Assembly: GCA_016177735.1 (NCBI GenBank) | Contig: JACOUS010000010.1 | Span: 62,001-126,000 of the forward strand | Length of the DNA stretch: 64,000 nucleotides | Source: Ignavibacteriales bacterium | Lineage (GTDB): Bacteria > Bacteroidota > Ignavibacteria > Ignavibacteriales > Melioribacteraceae | Direction: 5' to 3' | Part shown: positions 63,566 to 64,000 of the stretch, in pieces | How the letters are laid out: every line of letters begins with the position of its first letter | How positions within the stretch are numbered: the stretch's first letter is position 1 | Notes under the pieces: model-generated | The model's input: only the letters and a program-made list of their open reading frames with translations | Databases searched by the model: none | What the model was told of the DNA's origin: nothing | Translations under genes and position numbers: made by a program

Positions 63566-64000
63566 ATGCATCGAAGGATTTTTTACTTTTTGCTATTTCT
63601 TGCTCTTTGTCCTGTATTATTAACTGCTGGTACAAAGGGTAGGATAAAGGGAAAAGTAGTTGACTTGCAAACAGGCGAAGCACTAATTGGTGCAAACGTA
63701 TTGGTTATTGGTACAACAACCGGTGCGGCAACTGATGCAAGCGGCGATTTTCTCTTACAAAATTTGGATGCCGGTGTTTATCAAGTTCGTGCATCATACC
63801 TTGGTTATCAATCTATTACTATTTCCAATGTGAGAGTTAATGCCGATCTCACCACCTACATTGATTTCGAATTACCAAGCGAAGACATTCAAGTAGGTAC
63901 AGTAGAAATTGTTGCACAAAAACCACTTATTCAAAAAGATAACACTAATGCCGTAAGAATAACAAGCAGTGATGATATTGAAGCTCTTCCGGTACGTAAT
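63566..64000 (+). CDS. TonB-dependent receptor with carboxypeptidase-regulatory-like N-terminus, 3' end outside window
   Basis: 145 codons are visible and the frame is open to the right edge. A signal peptide (MHRRIFYFLLFLALCPVLLTAG), then a CarboxypepD_reg-like beta-sandwich (IKGKVVDLQTGEALIGANVLV, TDASGDFLLQNLDAGVYQVRASYLGY), then a linker into the plug domain (VEIVAQKPLIQKD, SSDDIEALPVRN). AAGGAG precedes ATG 63566. It would be an energy-coupled outer-membrane importer or a SusC/OAR-like protein; substrate unknown. Confidence 0.88.
   Translation, partial: MHRRIFYFLLFLALCPVLLTAGTKGRIKGKVVDLQTGEALIGANVLVIGTTTGAATDASGDFLLQNLDAGVYQVRASYLGYQSITISNVRVNADLTTYIDFELPSEDIQVGTVEIVAQKPLIQKDNTNAVRITSSDDIEALPVRN

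Overview
The window reads as a chromosome segment from a Gram-negative member of the Bacteroidota/Chlorobiota/Ignavibacteriota lineage, most likely an Ignavibacteria-type organism. Supporting signs are: low to moderate GC; a MurE with the meso-diaminopimelate DNPR motif; an outer-membrane beta-barrel protein and a TonB-dependent receptor with a carboxypeptidase-regulatory-like N-terminus; a 31-residue AURKAIP1/COX24-type basic protein; and strong Shine-Dalgarno sequences before many genes (for example before ftsZ, trxA and the TonB receptor), which is unlike classical Bacteroidia. Taxonomy is an inference from gene content. No rRNA, CRISPR array, transposase or phage gene was seen.

Layout. 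1-6551: the end of an NtrY-like histidine kinase, an AddA-like helicase-nuclease and a lipoprotein amidase, all overlapping. 6630-9725: a lone nucleotidyltransferase-fold protein, a POT-type transporter and a GMP reductase/IMP dehydrogenase-type enzyme. 9792-12930 (minus strand): a copper operon in the order HMA-AraC regulator, copZ, copA. 12968-14197 (minus): two tandem unknown single-pass membrane proteins. 14453-15734: HU, a zinc-ribbon/TPR membrane protein, the tiny basic protein and tRNA-Thr(CGT). 16179-32525: an almost uninterrupted division and cell-wall (dcw) cluster, mraZ-rsmH-ftsL-ftsI-murE-murF-mraY-murD-ftsW-murG-murC-ftsQ-ftsA-ftsZ, mostly translationally coupled and preceded by a sigma70-like promoter and a phased array of MraZ-type boxes.

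32847-54503: an envelope polysaccharide region with an outer-membrane barrel, rfbB, an inserted-looking GxxExxY cassette, an SLBB export protein, Wzz, Wzx, Wzy, several glycosyltransferases, an FkbM methyltransferase, lhgO, a phosphoglycosyl transferase, a polyprenol-phosphate glycosyltransferase, a GT2/degenerate-sugar-transferase fusion, then accA, a thioesterase and a second flippase. Genes from 37917 to about 44450 are visibly more AT-rich than their neighbours and look like an exchangeable serotype-like module. 54819-63174: dut, dnaE, an enoyl-ACP-reductase-like SDR, an acyl-CoA dehydrogenase, thioredoxin and serA. The window ends inside a TonB-dependent receptor gene with its own promoter and long leader.

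The less explained material is mostly intergenic: a structured dispersed repeat with a compensatory base-pair change (29082 and 54546), a TACGA-rich repeat after ftsZ and dut, a GC-rich 29-nt repeat near 52.4 and 55.5 kb, a nested palindrome at 48.4 kb, a 17-nt copy of part of tRNA-Thr, and inverted repeats enclosing the GxxExxY gene.
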